Assembly: GCA_026008535.1 (NCBI GenBank)
Contig: BRKX01000002.1
Coordinates: 2,236,001 to 2,300,000 of the forward strand
Length of the DNA stretch: 64,000 nt
Direction: 5' to 3'
Source: Perilla frutescens
Lineage: Eukaryota > Streptophyta > Magnoliopsida > Lamiales > Lamiaceae
The notes under the pieces are model-generated. The model was not told the origin of the DNA. It worked only from the letters and a program-made list of their open reading frames with translations, and did not search any database. The position numbers were made by a program, and so were the translations under genes. Positions 1 to 11,030 of this stretch are shown one piece after another (position 1 is the first letter of the stretch; each line of letters starts with the position of its first letter).

Positions 1-1203
1 TTTTATTTTATTACATATTAATTTTCAACTTTTCAACTATAAATCAATTTTAAAGACTCGACAATTTGCTAAAGATCTAAAATATGGATAAAAGTTATCA
101 GATAAAAATGCAAATAAAATTAGAATATAAAAGATTTCAAATAAAATTGACACTAATAATCTTAAATGGAAATAAATAATTCAAAGAGGCGACCATTTGC
201 TAAATATCTGCAAATAAAAATTAGAATATAAAAGATTTTAAATAAATTATAGTAGTAACTTTAAATGCATGGGTTTTTCCCCTTATCCCATGGTTAAACT
301 AACAAATAAACGAATACCATCTTAGAGTAAGTAATATATAATTGAAGCATAATATGAAAGAAAAATAGAAGTGGCACAAAAATAATTAATTGAGCATATG
401 ATTTATTGTTGTATAGATACTATAGATATTTTTTTTTATAAAAAGAGCACACATATATTCCTAAACTTTCAAAGTGACGCCTATTCTTTTTTCTCGTTAT
501 TTATCTTTTTTTCATTAATTTCAATTTCTTTCTTCTCTTTTCCTAAAAAAATAAAAATAAAAATAATAAAAAATCATCTTTTGTTGAAGTCTAAATAGTC
601 AACATACACACAAATTAATACGTTTGTACATGTTTTTAGTTACCATTAAAATATTCTCAACATATATAATATGCATTAAATAATATGTCATATAGAAACA
701 ATATTACATTAATTAAGCCATTTGTATAGAGAATATTTATATTATTTTAGCGTCGTCATAGTGGAAATAATATTATAATTCCAAGTTAGCAAAGTAATAA
801 TATATCACTTTATACTTGAGTAATACTAATATTATATTTGAGTAATATTAATTTTCCAAAAGAATTTGAGATAGAAAATAATAGAGGGAGAAGGCTAGTA
901 AAAAATAATAGAATTTGAGAGTGAAAATAATAGAAGGAGAAAATAAAACAATAGGAGAAAATATTAAAAAATAACAAAAAATAATTACCTGTTCGGAAAG
1001 ATCGAATACGGAAAAAGATGAACTGCATTATGCTTATCAAATTGAAAATTTTGGGCGTAGAATATATTTTGTACAATTATTTTGCTGACATTTTTTATTT
1101 ACAATTTTACCTCTACGATTTTGCTTTAATATATGTATAGATACCTCTATTTCGTGTGATAGTCCTTCAAAAAATAAAATAAAAATAGTGGTTGTTACAG
1201 CTT
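1..1203. other. AT-rich intergenic DNA, no gene seen
   Basis: This stretch is very AT-rich. Its short open frames (about 398..598 + and 810..1076 -) are low-complexity Phe/Ser/Ile/Lys strings with no domain, and I regard them as chance. No TIR, LTR or tRNA-like signal was recognised. Confidence 0.6.
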
Positions 1204-1225
1204 GTAACACCCTAATTTTATAAAC

Positions 1226-3094
1226 GGAGAAATGATTTATATATCGATATAGAGCCTAAAAGATAGATTCTATCAATTCAAGGCTTGAAAGATCTAAAAC
1301 TATCGATTTAAGGCTTGAAGATTTAACGGTGTTAAAACTCCATCCAACAGAAGATGATGTGGCCTTTAAATATTCACATCATTTTGACACATCATTTTTA
1401 TCTTGAATTAAATACAAAAAAAATAACTTCACATTAATTAAATTAAATAGAGGGTTTTATTATATTATGTAAATTCAATCTCCACTTAATTCAATCAGAG
1501 ATCCTTATAAGTTTAAAATAAATTCAATATTTTAATTAAATTCAGTATGTAATTGTAATACATTTTTTTCGATCACAATAATAAATTGATATAGTTATTT
1601 TTATTTTCAATTTTGATGGAGAAATGATTAATTTAAAAAGAGATTGAATTTAATTAACATTAATTAATTTATTAAATATTCCAATAACATTTAATAGTTT
1701 GCGATGTAATTAAAATCATAATAATTAATTATGATGAGAATGCGACCATGCCAACCACGGAAGAAGAAATGCACCATGGCAGCCCAAATGGATTGCTATG
1801 TTGTTCATTGAAGATGAAGAAGATCAAGGCATGAAGAACGCAAGTACTCAGTATGGGCATACCGACTACGTGTTGAAGTTGAAGCTCAAGAAGACTAAGG
1901 CATGAAAGTGGCGAGTTTGGGCAGCCCATTAAGTAGTCCTACACACCATCTTGAAGGCCCAAATCCAGTTGGGATTTATTTTATCTATATTAGATTTTAT
2001 TTATTTAATTTTTGATCTTTTCTAGAATTACCTTGTTTAGAATTTTATACAAGGTAGAACTCTTTGTTTGCCTTAGAATTTTCGTCTATGTTGGACTTTT
2101 ATTAGACTTAATTTTCATCCATAGCATAGTATAAATAGGAGAACATTATGTTATTTTCAGTTTAGATGTTGATTAATATTTGAAGTTTATTTTCAATTGT
2201 CTCACCATCCATCGGTTGATCACCTTTCCAACTTTTATTGTTTTTGGTTCAAAAGCAATACTCTTTAGATCCAGCAAATCTAAGGTTTTACTTTAAGGTT
2301 CTTTTGAGTTCTTCGAGTTCATGGGGGAATCATTACCAATCGATGAGTATTATTCGATCGCGTTCGTGGATTCCAGTTCTACGGGATACGAATCACAACA
2401 TCAAGGCTGCCGCACCTTATCTTCATCGTTTATCATCATCACTCCATCCAGAATCATCTTCCATAACACGTAAGATTTATTCCTTTACTTGACCGCAAAC
2501 CCTAATCCTAAAACCGCTCCAATCTGCCTATTCGTTCCTTATCCTATTTATTTGGTTTTTGTGTTTTACTTATTTGAGTCATTATCTAGGTATCCTAGGG
2601 TTCTATTAGTTGAGTCTTTGTTAATGTTTTAGTCGTGTATTTTGATAATTAGTCGGATTGAATTCCTTCTTTTCGCTGATGTTATTCGAGTCCTATAGAA
2701 GTCTTCCGCTTGCGTATTGTTGTGACTTAGATTCATTGTCTAGGTTACATCAAATTATAAATATAATAAAATTTAATTAATTAAACAAACAAAAATGAAT
2801 TTCAAACTGAAAAATAATGAGACCCGAATGACAGAAAGTGATAGTTTTTATTTGACACATAACCCAATGTTTAATTTAATTAAAATAATTAATGTAATTT
2901 TTTTTATTTAATTTAATATATGAAATGATGTGGATATTTAACGGCCACATCACCTTTTATTGGATGGAATTTTAACACCGTTAAATTTACAAGCTTTAAA
3001 TTTAGATCTTTCAAGCCTTGAATCGATAGAATCTATCTTTTAAGTTCTATATTGATAGATAAACCATCTTTTGGGCTTTTAATTGATAATTATC
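1226..3094. mobile_element. MULE-like non-autonomous TIR element interrupted by a solo LTR
   Basis: The ends are diverged inverted repeats: about 1226..1400 pairs with about 2920..3094, including the shared phrases 'aaaagatagattctatc' and 'aacggtgttaaaa'. A 9-10 bp direct repeat (ttttataaac at 1216..1225 and 3095..3104) flanks the element, and 9-10 bp is the length typical of Mutator-like insertions. No transposase reading frame remains. Without the nested LTR and one copy of its target duplication the element would be about 0.84 kb. The superfamily call rests on target-duplication length and long TIRs only. Confidence 0.65.
1732..2752 (+). mobile_element. solo LTR (about 1.02 kb) of an unclassified LTR retrotransposon
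   Basis: The sequence begins TGATGAGAA and ends TTACATCA (TGAT...ATCA) and is flanked by the 5-bp duplication aatta (1727..1731 and 2753..2757). A TATA-like 'tataaatagg' near 2131 fits a U3 promoter. No internal domain or second LTR is present, so it is a solo LTR. It shares layout and phrases (ggcccaaa..., tttcgtc..., gtcttccgct) with the two LTRs at 28030..30390 and is a diverged relative. It is nested in the TIR element at 1226..3094. Confidence 0.75.
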
Positions 3095-3104
3095 CTTTTA
3101 TAAA

Positions 3105-4642
3105 CATAGAATGCTATTTATTTTATAAAAACTAACATGTAAAATAATGCATGAAAGAGAATTTAAAATATTTTCTCAAATATGGAATAAAATTAATACT
3201 AGAAAATTATAATAATACATAAATAAACTTATCTTTAAGAAACTTACATTATAATTTTTATAACATAGTGCGGAAGCGATTTAAATAGTTCAAACACCTA
3301 AGCATTTTTAAAGTTAGAAATCACAAACAAATATATCATCAATAAAAGTTTAGTAGTCAAACAAGTTTAATAACTTAAATACTTAAATAGAAACATAGTT
3401 CACATCCATCTCCGCTCCTTGCAATTACTGAACTCCTCAACCTGAAATGTGGTGATATAGGGATGAGAATAGCGAATTAATACACTCAGTGGAGAATACG
3501 CATTATCCAAAACATATTAAACGAGCAACTCATATTCAGATATTCATGCTATGTCAACTGTCACTGTAATAATAATGGTTGAACAGTGGGGAGTCAGCCC
3601 AAAGGCAACTTATCACGGCCTCAAACCTATAAACGGTCTCTGAACAAGTATATGCATACACATGCACGGTGGGCAATCCCAATGATAATTTTTACGGTCT
3701 CGAACCTATTAACAGTCTCTGGCATACTTTCACTTTCACATCAACACTCAGCCGAACAACAAATCACAAGCTCAATATATATATATATATATAATGGATA
3801 ATAAATAAACACGTACGTATAAAATTCCCCACCTTTACTTTGAAGATCTTTGACTCGACTTTTCAATGCAAACTGTTAAAGACTTGTATGAACTAACATG
3901 CCTTCACCTAACAGATATAATATTTAGAGTAATTTAGTAAATTTAAGTATCATAATTAAATTCCAAAAGTTAAATTATAGAATTTAATCAAGTTTTCGTT
4001 TGTTCGGAGATCTAATTTAAGCATTCGTAATATTATTGGTTAGCATTAAGATTAAGAAGTTATATTAATTCAAATATTATATTGAATTGGTGATGTTGTG
4101 CAAAAAAATAGAGTTTAAAATAAGCAAACAAAGATGATAATAAGATTTGAGTATCACTATGAATTAAAATATCAATTTAATTTCTCAACCTATCTCAAGT
4201 TCCAAAGTATTTCTTGTTACTACACTCATCTCATTTGTGACGTACACATAATATAATTTAGGAAGTGATAAGGCAAGAGATATATCATTAGCTAGGAGTT
4301 AATTATTGTCCAAATTAATATAATATTTTAAACTAAATCTCATTCATATTCAATTTCCAAGAACTACTCTACGTAAAACACATATTCTATTCACTCAATC
4401 ACACACTTTTGAAAATAGTAAAATATAGTTTCAAATATATTCAATTCCAATTCCTTCAATAAATCAATTGATCAATTAATCTCTATTATTGCATTACTGC
4501 ACACAATTATGCAGGGAAAATAGTTCTTATTTTAAAAAAAAAAAAAATACATAAAAAATTTTGGACAGTAATAACTAGAATTTAGGTTTCGAAAGTGAGT
4601 TATTGATGACTTGGAATTCTTTTCAGGGCAACACATCCCATC
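3105..4642. other. AT-rich DNA with a possible old LTR remnant
   Basis: No gene is seen. The phrase 'actcagtgg' near 3485, with surrounding sequence, resembles in reverse complement the conserved 'cactgagtg' region of chromovirus-type LTRs, which also occurs at 56148 in the large element of this window. Together with 'tgtaacaccc' at 1204 this may be an old LTR split by the TIR element. I could not find a matching outer end or target duplication. A (TA)n run lies near 3776..3792. Confidence 0.3.
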
Positions 4643-4653
4643 TCTGAATACTT

Positions 4654-4884
4654 TTTTTTTTTTTTGGATGTCGAGGGTAACCCGTAATCACTACCGTGAT
4701 GCGCATTGGGTAAACCCCGCCCCTGTGTAATAGCCTGCAAACCTACATAGGGGAGGTAAACCACACTTGGCATGTCAGGTGTGACAGGTTCACACCTAGT
4801 GGTGTTGATGGTGGGTCGAACTTGACACCTTTGACCTCAAGAAACACCACTCCACCACTAGGTCATCCCCAAGGGGACCTCATT
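4654..4884 (-). mobile_element. tRNA-derived SINE
   Basis: Read on the minus strand, it starts near 4884 with a tRNA-like head. An A-box-like 'tgacctagtggtgg' is followed by a B-box-like 'aagttcgaccca', the two halves of a pol III internal promoter, and the element ends in a poly(A) tail (poly-T on + at 4654..4665). An 11-bp perfect target duplication (tctgaatactt) is at 4643..4653 and 4885..4895. The head resembles the two shorter SINEs at 32.0-32.3 kb, which share 'ctagtggtggagtg'. Confidence 0.85.
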
Positions 4885-5107
4885 TCTGAATACTTAATTG
4901 TAGAAGAAGATGAGTATTGTGAGAGTATTTAGGAGAGTATATATAAAACTAAAGCATTATATAGAGATTTTCTTTGAATAAATACCATGATTCTCGATTA
5001 TTAGTTTTGACTCCTGGTTTGGAATTTCTTATTTTAATTTGTTAATATATTTCTGCAGAAGTGATAAAGACTTAAACGATTCATTGCTAGTGAAGTAAAA
5101 ACATGCG

Positions 5108-5108
5108 G

Positions 5109-5165
<57 letters not shown>

Positions 5166-5199
5166 GTTGTTGTTGTTGTTGTTGTTATTGTTGTTGTTG
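5108..5199. repeat. (TTA)n/(TTG)n microsatellite
   Basis: A run of TTA/ATT trinucleotides (about 5108..5165) passes directly into TTG repeats (about 5165..5199). It lies about 750 bp upstream of the first P450 gene. The flanks 4896..5107 and 5200..5480 show nothing else recognisable. Confidence 0.9.
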
Positions 5200-5513
5200 G
5201 GTTAGTTGTGGAATTTGGGAACATAAGTTATGGCATTTTCATACTTTTAATAATATTTTAAATCCTTGATATTATCCTTTAATTTTCTCTGTAGGCGGGA
5301 CAACTAAATAAATATAACATATCAAATATTACATCAGTCGTAACGACGAGGTCAAAAGACTGTATTAAAGAATATTTTTTTTTTGAAAAACGGCTCGTTA
5401 CACAGCTCATTCCTCTACACGACAAAGATTTTTAATTTTTTTTTAACTAAGTGACAAATTATTTGCAAACCTCTCCGCACGATTCTTGATGTTATATATA
5501 TATATATATATAT

Positions 5514-5955
5514 ATTGATTGGATTATTGATGCTTATATATATATAATATTTTTACAAGAAGAAAAAAATATCAACTTTGTGACAGAAACGATTCCTTGG
5601 GATATATTACACACACACACACACATATATGCCTGTGACTGTATACGTATATATATACAGCACTAGCTACTACACTACAAATTTTGATAATTTTAAAAAA
5701 AACCCTAAAATGTAGTTGCTAATTCTGCTTATATATATATATTTTGAGTGGATTATTGATGCTTATATATAAAATTTTCACAAGAAGAAAAAAATAACTT
5801 GTGACAGAAACGATTCGTTGGGATGCTTATATCTATATTTATATCTATATATATATATATATATATATTAATCTGTGACTGTATACGTGTATATATACAA
5901 CACTAGCTACTACACTACAAGCTTCGATGTAAAAAAAGACAAAAAAGAAACCCTA
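5514..5955 (+). promoter_or_regulatory. promoter region of the first P450 gene, tandemly duplicated
   Basis: Two copies of a unit of about 230-246 bp lie in tandem. Shared phrases are 'ggattattgatgcttatat' (5521 and 5750), 'gtgacagaaacgatt', 'ctagctactacactacaa' and a gene-start segment. The proximal copy has a TATA-like tatatatac at 5890..5898, about 60 bp before the ATG at 5956. The distal copy carries the same start region at 5710..5712, but there the second codon is TAG, so it cannot make protein. The second P450 gene has homologous upstream sequence in a single copy (13135..13430). Which copy acts as promoter cannot be told from sequence. Confidence 0.65.
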
Positions 5956-7810
5956 ATGGAGTTGCTAATTCTGCTTATTATTTTCTCTGTGCTTTTTCTG
6001 TTCATTTTTTCCAAGTCACTAAAATTCAGTAAATCGGAAAACCATGATCTCGATCTTATTCCGGGGCCGAAGAAGCTTCCGGTGATCGGAAACCTCCACC
6101 TTCTGGTGACCAAGTCGCCGCCGCACCACGTTTTCCGAGACTTGGCCGTGAAATACGGCGGCCTAATGCGGCTGCAGCTCGGCGGCGTAACCTTCCTCGT
6201 CGTTTCGACGGTGGAAGTAGCGAAGCAGGTGTTGAAGACCCACGACGTCGTCTTCGCCAACCGGCCTCCCATGCACACGGCCGCCGCCGTCACTTACAAC
6301 TACACCGACATCGGCCTCGCCCCCTACGGCGAGTACTGGCGGCACCTGAGAAAGATCTGCACGCTCGAGCTGCTGAGCGGGCGGCGCGTGAGATCCTTCG
6401 GAACGATACGAGAGGAGGAGTGCCGGAATCTAGCCCGATGCATTGCCTCGAATGAGGGGTCGCCGGTGAATCTGTCGGATGGAGTTTACCGGTCTTCGTT
6501 TGACATCACGGCGAGGGCGGCGGTGGGTAAGGAGGCGGAGGAGAAGCGGCGGATGATCACCGCCGCGATCAAAGGGATTATTAAGTTGGTGTCCGTGCTC
6601 ACTATCGCGGATCTTTACCCGTCTTACAGATTTCTCCCGGTGATCACCGGGTTCGATTTCAAGATACAGAGGCTTTTCCGGCAGGCGGATGGGATCCTGC
6701 AAGGAATAGTCAACGACCATAAAGCAGCCGCGGCCGCGGCCGTCAGTAGTGGCGGCGGTGGTGGTGACGAAGATCTCGTAGATGTGCTGCTCAGATGTCA
6801 AGAAGATGATCAATCCCAGATGCATCTCACTGATGACAATATCAAAGCAGTTATAATGGTTTGTTTTAGTTTATTACTATACTTTATTTTAAGTTTTAGG
6901 GATAGTAATTTTTTTTTTTGAAAGGGTTAGTTCTTAGCTAATCAATTTGACCAAAGCATGAATGCAACTATTTTAATTTGATGTTCCATCTTATAATCCA
7001 ACTATTGGATTTGTGCCACGTGTTTTAAACAATTAAATAATTTTGAATCAAATGGTTGGAATGCGAAATGGAACATTAAGTTGGATATATATATATATAT
7101 ATATATATTGTCGTGTACAATTACCATTAAATCAATAATATAATCGCAATTATGTAACGTTTGAATTGGTTATCGATGATCAGGATATGTTTACAGCTGG
7201 TGGGGAGAGTTCAGCAACAACGGTAGATTGGGCGATGTCAGAGATGGTGAGAAATCCGACCACATTGAAAAGGGCACAAGATGAAGTGAGACAGGTTTTC
7301 GACAACCATGGATCATGTGTGGACGAAGAAATGTTTCACGAGCTAAAATACATGAAATTAGTGATCAAAGAAACCCTAAGGATGCACCCACCGTTGCCAC
7401 TGTTAGTCCCCAGGCAAAACAGCGAGAGATGCGAAGTGGATGGATACACTATACCGGCTAAAACAAGGGTTGTAGTAAATGCGTGGGCAATGGGAAGAGA
7501 CCCCGGGTATTGGGCCGACGGGGAGAAGTTTATGCCGGAGAGATTTGAGGATAGCCCCATTGATTTCAAAGGGAACAATCTTGAATACATACCATTTGGT
7601 GCCGGAAGGAGAATCTGCCCCGGCATGGCCTTCGGGCTGGCAAACGTCGAGTTTTCGCTTGCTGTGCTTCTCTATCATTTCGACTGGGAAATGCCTAATG
7701 GGGTTAGAGATGAAGAGCTAGATATGAAAGAGGACTTTGGTGCCACTGTTAGAAGGAAACATGATTTGCTCTTGATTCCCACTCTTAAGAGGCCATTAGT
7801 TACTAGTTAG
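5956..7810 (+). CDS. cytochrome P450, CYP71 clan (CYP71D-like), two exons
   Basis: Predicted exons 5956..6858 and 7184..7810 encode 509 residues, the normal length for the family. The 325-bp intron is GT-AG, phase 0, at the position typical of A-type P450s. Visible parts are a hydrophobic ER anchor (residues 2-20), the proline hinge LIPGP (34-38), WRHLRK in helix C, an I-helix motif AGGES (306-310), ExxR (E364-R367), PERF, and the heme loop FGAGRRICPG with C446 as iron ligand. P450s of this group are ER-bound NADPH-dependent monooxygenases, often acting on terpenoids; the substrate here is unknown. The ATG was chosen because the anchor starts immediately and the same start is kept in the second copy. 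A longer in-frame upstream start (5875) reads through promoter sequence and is unlikely. Exon 1 is strikingly GC-rich, exon 2 less so. CYP71D is a likely subfamily, not proven. Confidence 0.93.
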
Positions 7811-10800
7811 TTGAATGATTAATTACCAATGTCTTGTATTAATAATCATCTCCATTCTCATCATGTGTTGTTGTCATATTTGTTTTGTGTGCGTGTGTAT
7901 TTTGGAGTTAGGGATCAATGAACCTTTATAGGAATTAACTTATGGCCTTCTAGGGCTTGGCAAACGTATATGGGATTTTCTGTTGCATTTTCCGTGTTTC
8001 ACTCCGTGTTGTACGTTTAATTCAAAATACGAGTTTTTCTTGTATTTTTTTCTTGTTTCTAATTTTAATTTCATGTGTTTTAGTTTGTTTTCACAATTGT
8101 TAATGAGGGTTCATTGAACTCTTTCTACTACATCAAGGATCGTCATCCAAATAAGTTATTCTTAAATGAAGTCGAATATTAAGTTAGTTGGTTTGATTTA
8201 CACTCCTATTTCATATATCACAAATCAATCATGTTCGAATCATCATCCTAAAACAAAAAGCATTTTCGAATTATCATCAAATTTATGTTAAAAAGTAATA
8301 TATTTTTATTTAAATAGATAACTAATTAGGGTATCATACATACATACATATATATATATATATATTTAAATATAAATTCTTAATTAAGCATTAATATTGA
8401 AAAATCAACTTAATTACCACTATGCTTAGTTAGCGAAGTTCACCAAATGTAAATATTTATTGCCTATAATGCTTTTGAAATAAGTGATGTATAGTTTTTA
8501 TACACACAACATATGATATTTATTGCCCTACCTAGTGTTGTAAATGAATGAAACTGTTTGTGATCTATTCGGATATTGACTCGAAAAAAGTTCGATTGAA
8601 ACTCGATCGTTTATTAAACGAGCCGAGTTCGAGCTCGATAATTTTCTCGAGCAGAATCTCGCCTCGAGTTCGATTGTAAACGAGCTTTTATCGAGTAGCT
8701 CACAAGCTTTAAATCGAACTTGTAATCAAGCTTTTTGAAATAAGCCAAAAAAAAATCACACCAACAAGATTCCAACCTTAGCCAAATTATTTCATTTCGT
8801 TACTTTAACCACTTGACCAAATTATTAACAATTATGTTAATATTGAATCATATAATGTTTTCATAACAACTCCAAAACTTAAATGTATGTACATATTTAT
8901 ATATTATATATTGATATTATATTTATATAAACATAATATCGTATTATCAATTTATTAGATAAATTTATCGTATATTCAACTAATAATAATAGAAAGTCGG
9001 ACTGTCCATGAACCCCTGTTCATTGAAACAAACACAAATGAATTTGATTAAAACAGCATCGTTTGTTACACGTGTGTGTTGACGTGGCTGCTAACGTGAT
9101 TTTTAGGCCAAATACGTCATAATTAACTCGTCAAAAAAATTAGGGATGTTTAATCCCATACAAATTAAAACGTGGTGTTGTAATTGACTAGATTGAAGCG
9201 TGGTGTCTAATTTACAAAAGGGTGAAAACGTGGTGATTTATTTGACAATTAACCCTAGAAAAAATGCCGATTTCGATAATATATTTACGGAAAATGCCTA
9301 TATAAATACATGTCCCTATAATATCATAAATTAATAATTCTTTAAAATTAAAAACATAATTATGACAATGTAGTGAAATATGATTTTAATGATTTGCGTT
9401 TCCTTATAAGTTAAATCTAGTTAGAACTCATATCTAATTTTTCTTACTACGTTCAAAAATTCCGGTATAAACTTACATCTAGTTGGAGCAGTCTTCAAAT
9501 TTAGATTAGGTCACCAATAGTAGGTTTGTTTTTAATCGAATTGGGTTAACAATATTTTAATGTGTTTTTACTGCTTTCTTATTTATTGTTTGTGAATGTT
9601 CAACTTGTATTAAGAAACATAATAATGCATTTGATTAAAACGCACATGCACGTAGATTTGTAATTTCAAACAACTTTTTTAAAAATTTTAAAAAATGACT
9701 CGATATCATTTCAAATAAGTTCAAACAATTTTATATGTTAAGCTCACTAATTAACTCGACTGATCAACACATACATGGCTTGAGATGATTTTATGATGTT
9801 TCTTCCCATATGGCAAGTGCTTCAAAAGGAGGAAAATTATGAAGATAGAATTGAATTGTGTATTTTTTTTTCTATGTTTTTTTCTTGCCGTCGGTATGTT
9901 TTGGCACCCTTATCGATGATGGTTCAAATTTCATGTTACATTTTTTATATATTTCACTTCATATTTCACTATAAAATTTATGATTTGAATAATATTTATT
10001 ATAAAATAAAATCAATTCTAACATAAATAATCAGAGTCAACATTTATCAACAAAAAATGAATTAAAAAAATTATAAAATTTAATTTTGAATTAATTAACC
10101 ATAATAATGAATTATTAATTATAATTTGAAAATTAAATACTAAAATATGATTATAAACCCTAATTGGGTGGGGTGAACTCTAAAAATAATCTAAAAATTA
10201 AACTAAATCACAAAAAAATATAATTGAAGAAAAACATATATAAAAAAACACATAATTTGAAAGTATAATACGAAGTGTAACACAGAGAATGTAATAGGAA
10301 ATCTCAAGTGCATCGACGAAGATGTTGTTTTTTTTATATATACATACAGTGTAACGAGATCTTCAAATATTTTCGTCTGGATCCTCCACTATAGATGAAG
10401 ACAAATATTCAACATAATTATTTAATCCAATACTCACTCTCATTCTTCGGTTCAAATTTCATGTTGCACTTCTTTGTGTTTCATCCGGTGTTAATTTCAT
10501 CATCACATTTATAATTCTAATAACATTTATCATAAAAATAAAATAAATTGTAACATAAATAACCATAATCAATATTTATCAACAAAAAATGAATATAATT
10601 AAAAAATTATAATTATGAAATAAACAATTATATATAATAATGAAATTTTAATTGAAAACTGAAAATTAAATACTAAAATATTTTTATAACCCCTAATTGT
10701 GCGAGATGATTTCTAATTAACAATCGTAAAAATAAACTAAACCACATGAAATTGAAATTGAAGAAAAAATGATACAAGAAAAACTCATAATTTGATAATG

Positions 10801-11030
10801 TAACATGGATTGAAACACAAAGACTGTGCAATAGGAAAAAAATTCATACCCTCATTCTCTCTCAATCATATGCGTTTGCCAAGCCCTAGAAGACCATAGC
10901 TCAATTCTTACAATGGTTCATTCTAACTCCAAATTACACACACAAAAAAAAAAAAAAAAAAACGACATAACAATTCATGATGAGAATGGAGATGATTATT
11001 AATACAAGACATCGGTAATTAATCATTTAA
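7811..11030. other. spacer between the two P450 genes: flank homology and old repeats
   Basis: No gene is seen. The first about 300 bp (7811..8120) match in reverse complement about 10690..11030, so the inverted duplication covers the 3' flanks of both P450 genes. An AT-rich block at about 9905..10290 is repeated, diverged, at about 10437..10840. A patch rich in 'gagctcg/ctcgag' phrases (8580..8720) looks like a dispersed repeat. One end of a TIR-type element ('...caattaaccct') lies at about 9100..9255 with no partner found. A (TA)n tract is at 8343..8366. Confidence 0.55.

Noticed and set aside
3586..3801. 71-codon frame near 3.6 kb
   Set aside because: Ends in a (TA)n tract, shows no domain, and sits in probable LTR-derived sequence.
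5910..6345. Antisense open frames over the P450 exon 1 (and likewise 12274..13174 over the second copy)
   Set aside because: They mirror GC-rich P450 coding sequence, have no domain, and the sense frame carries every family motif.
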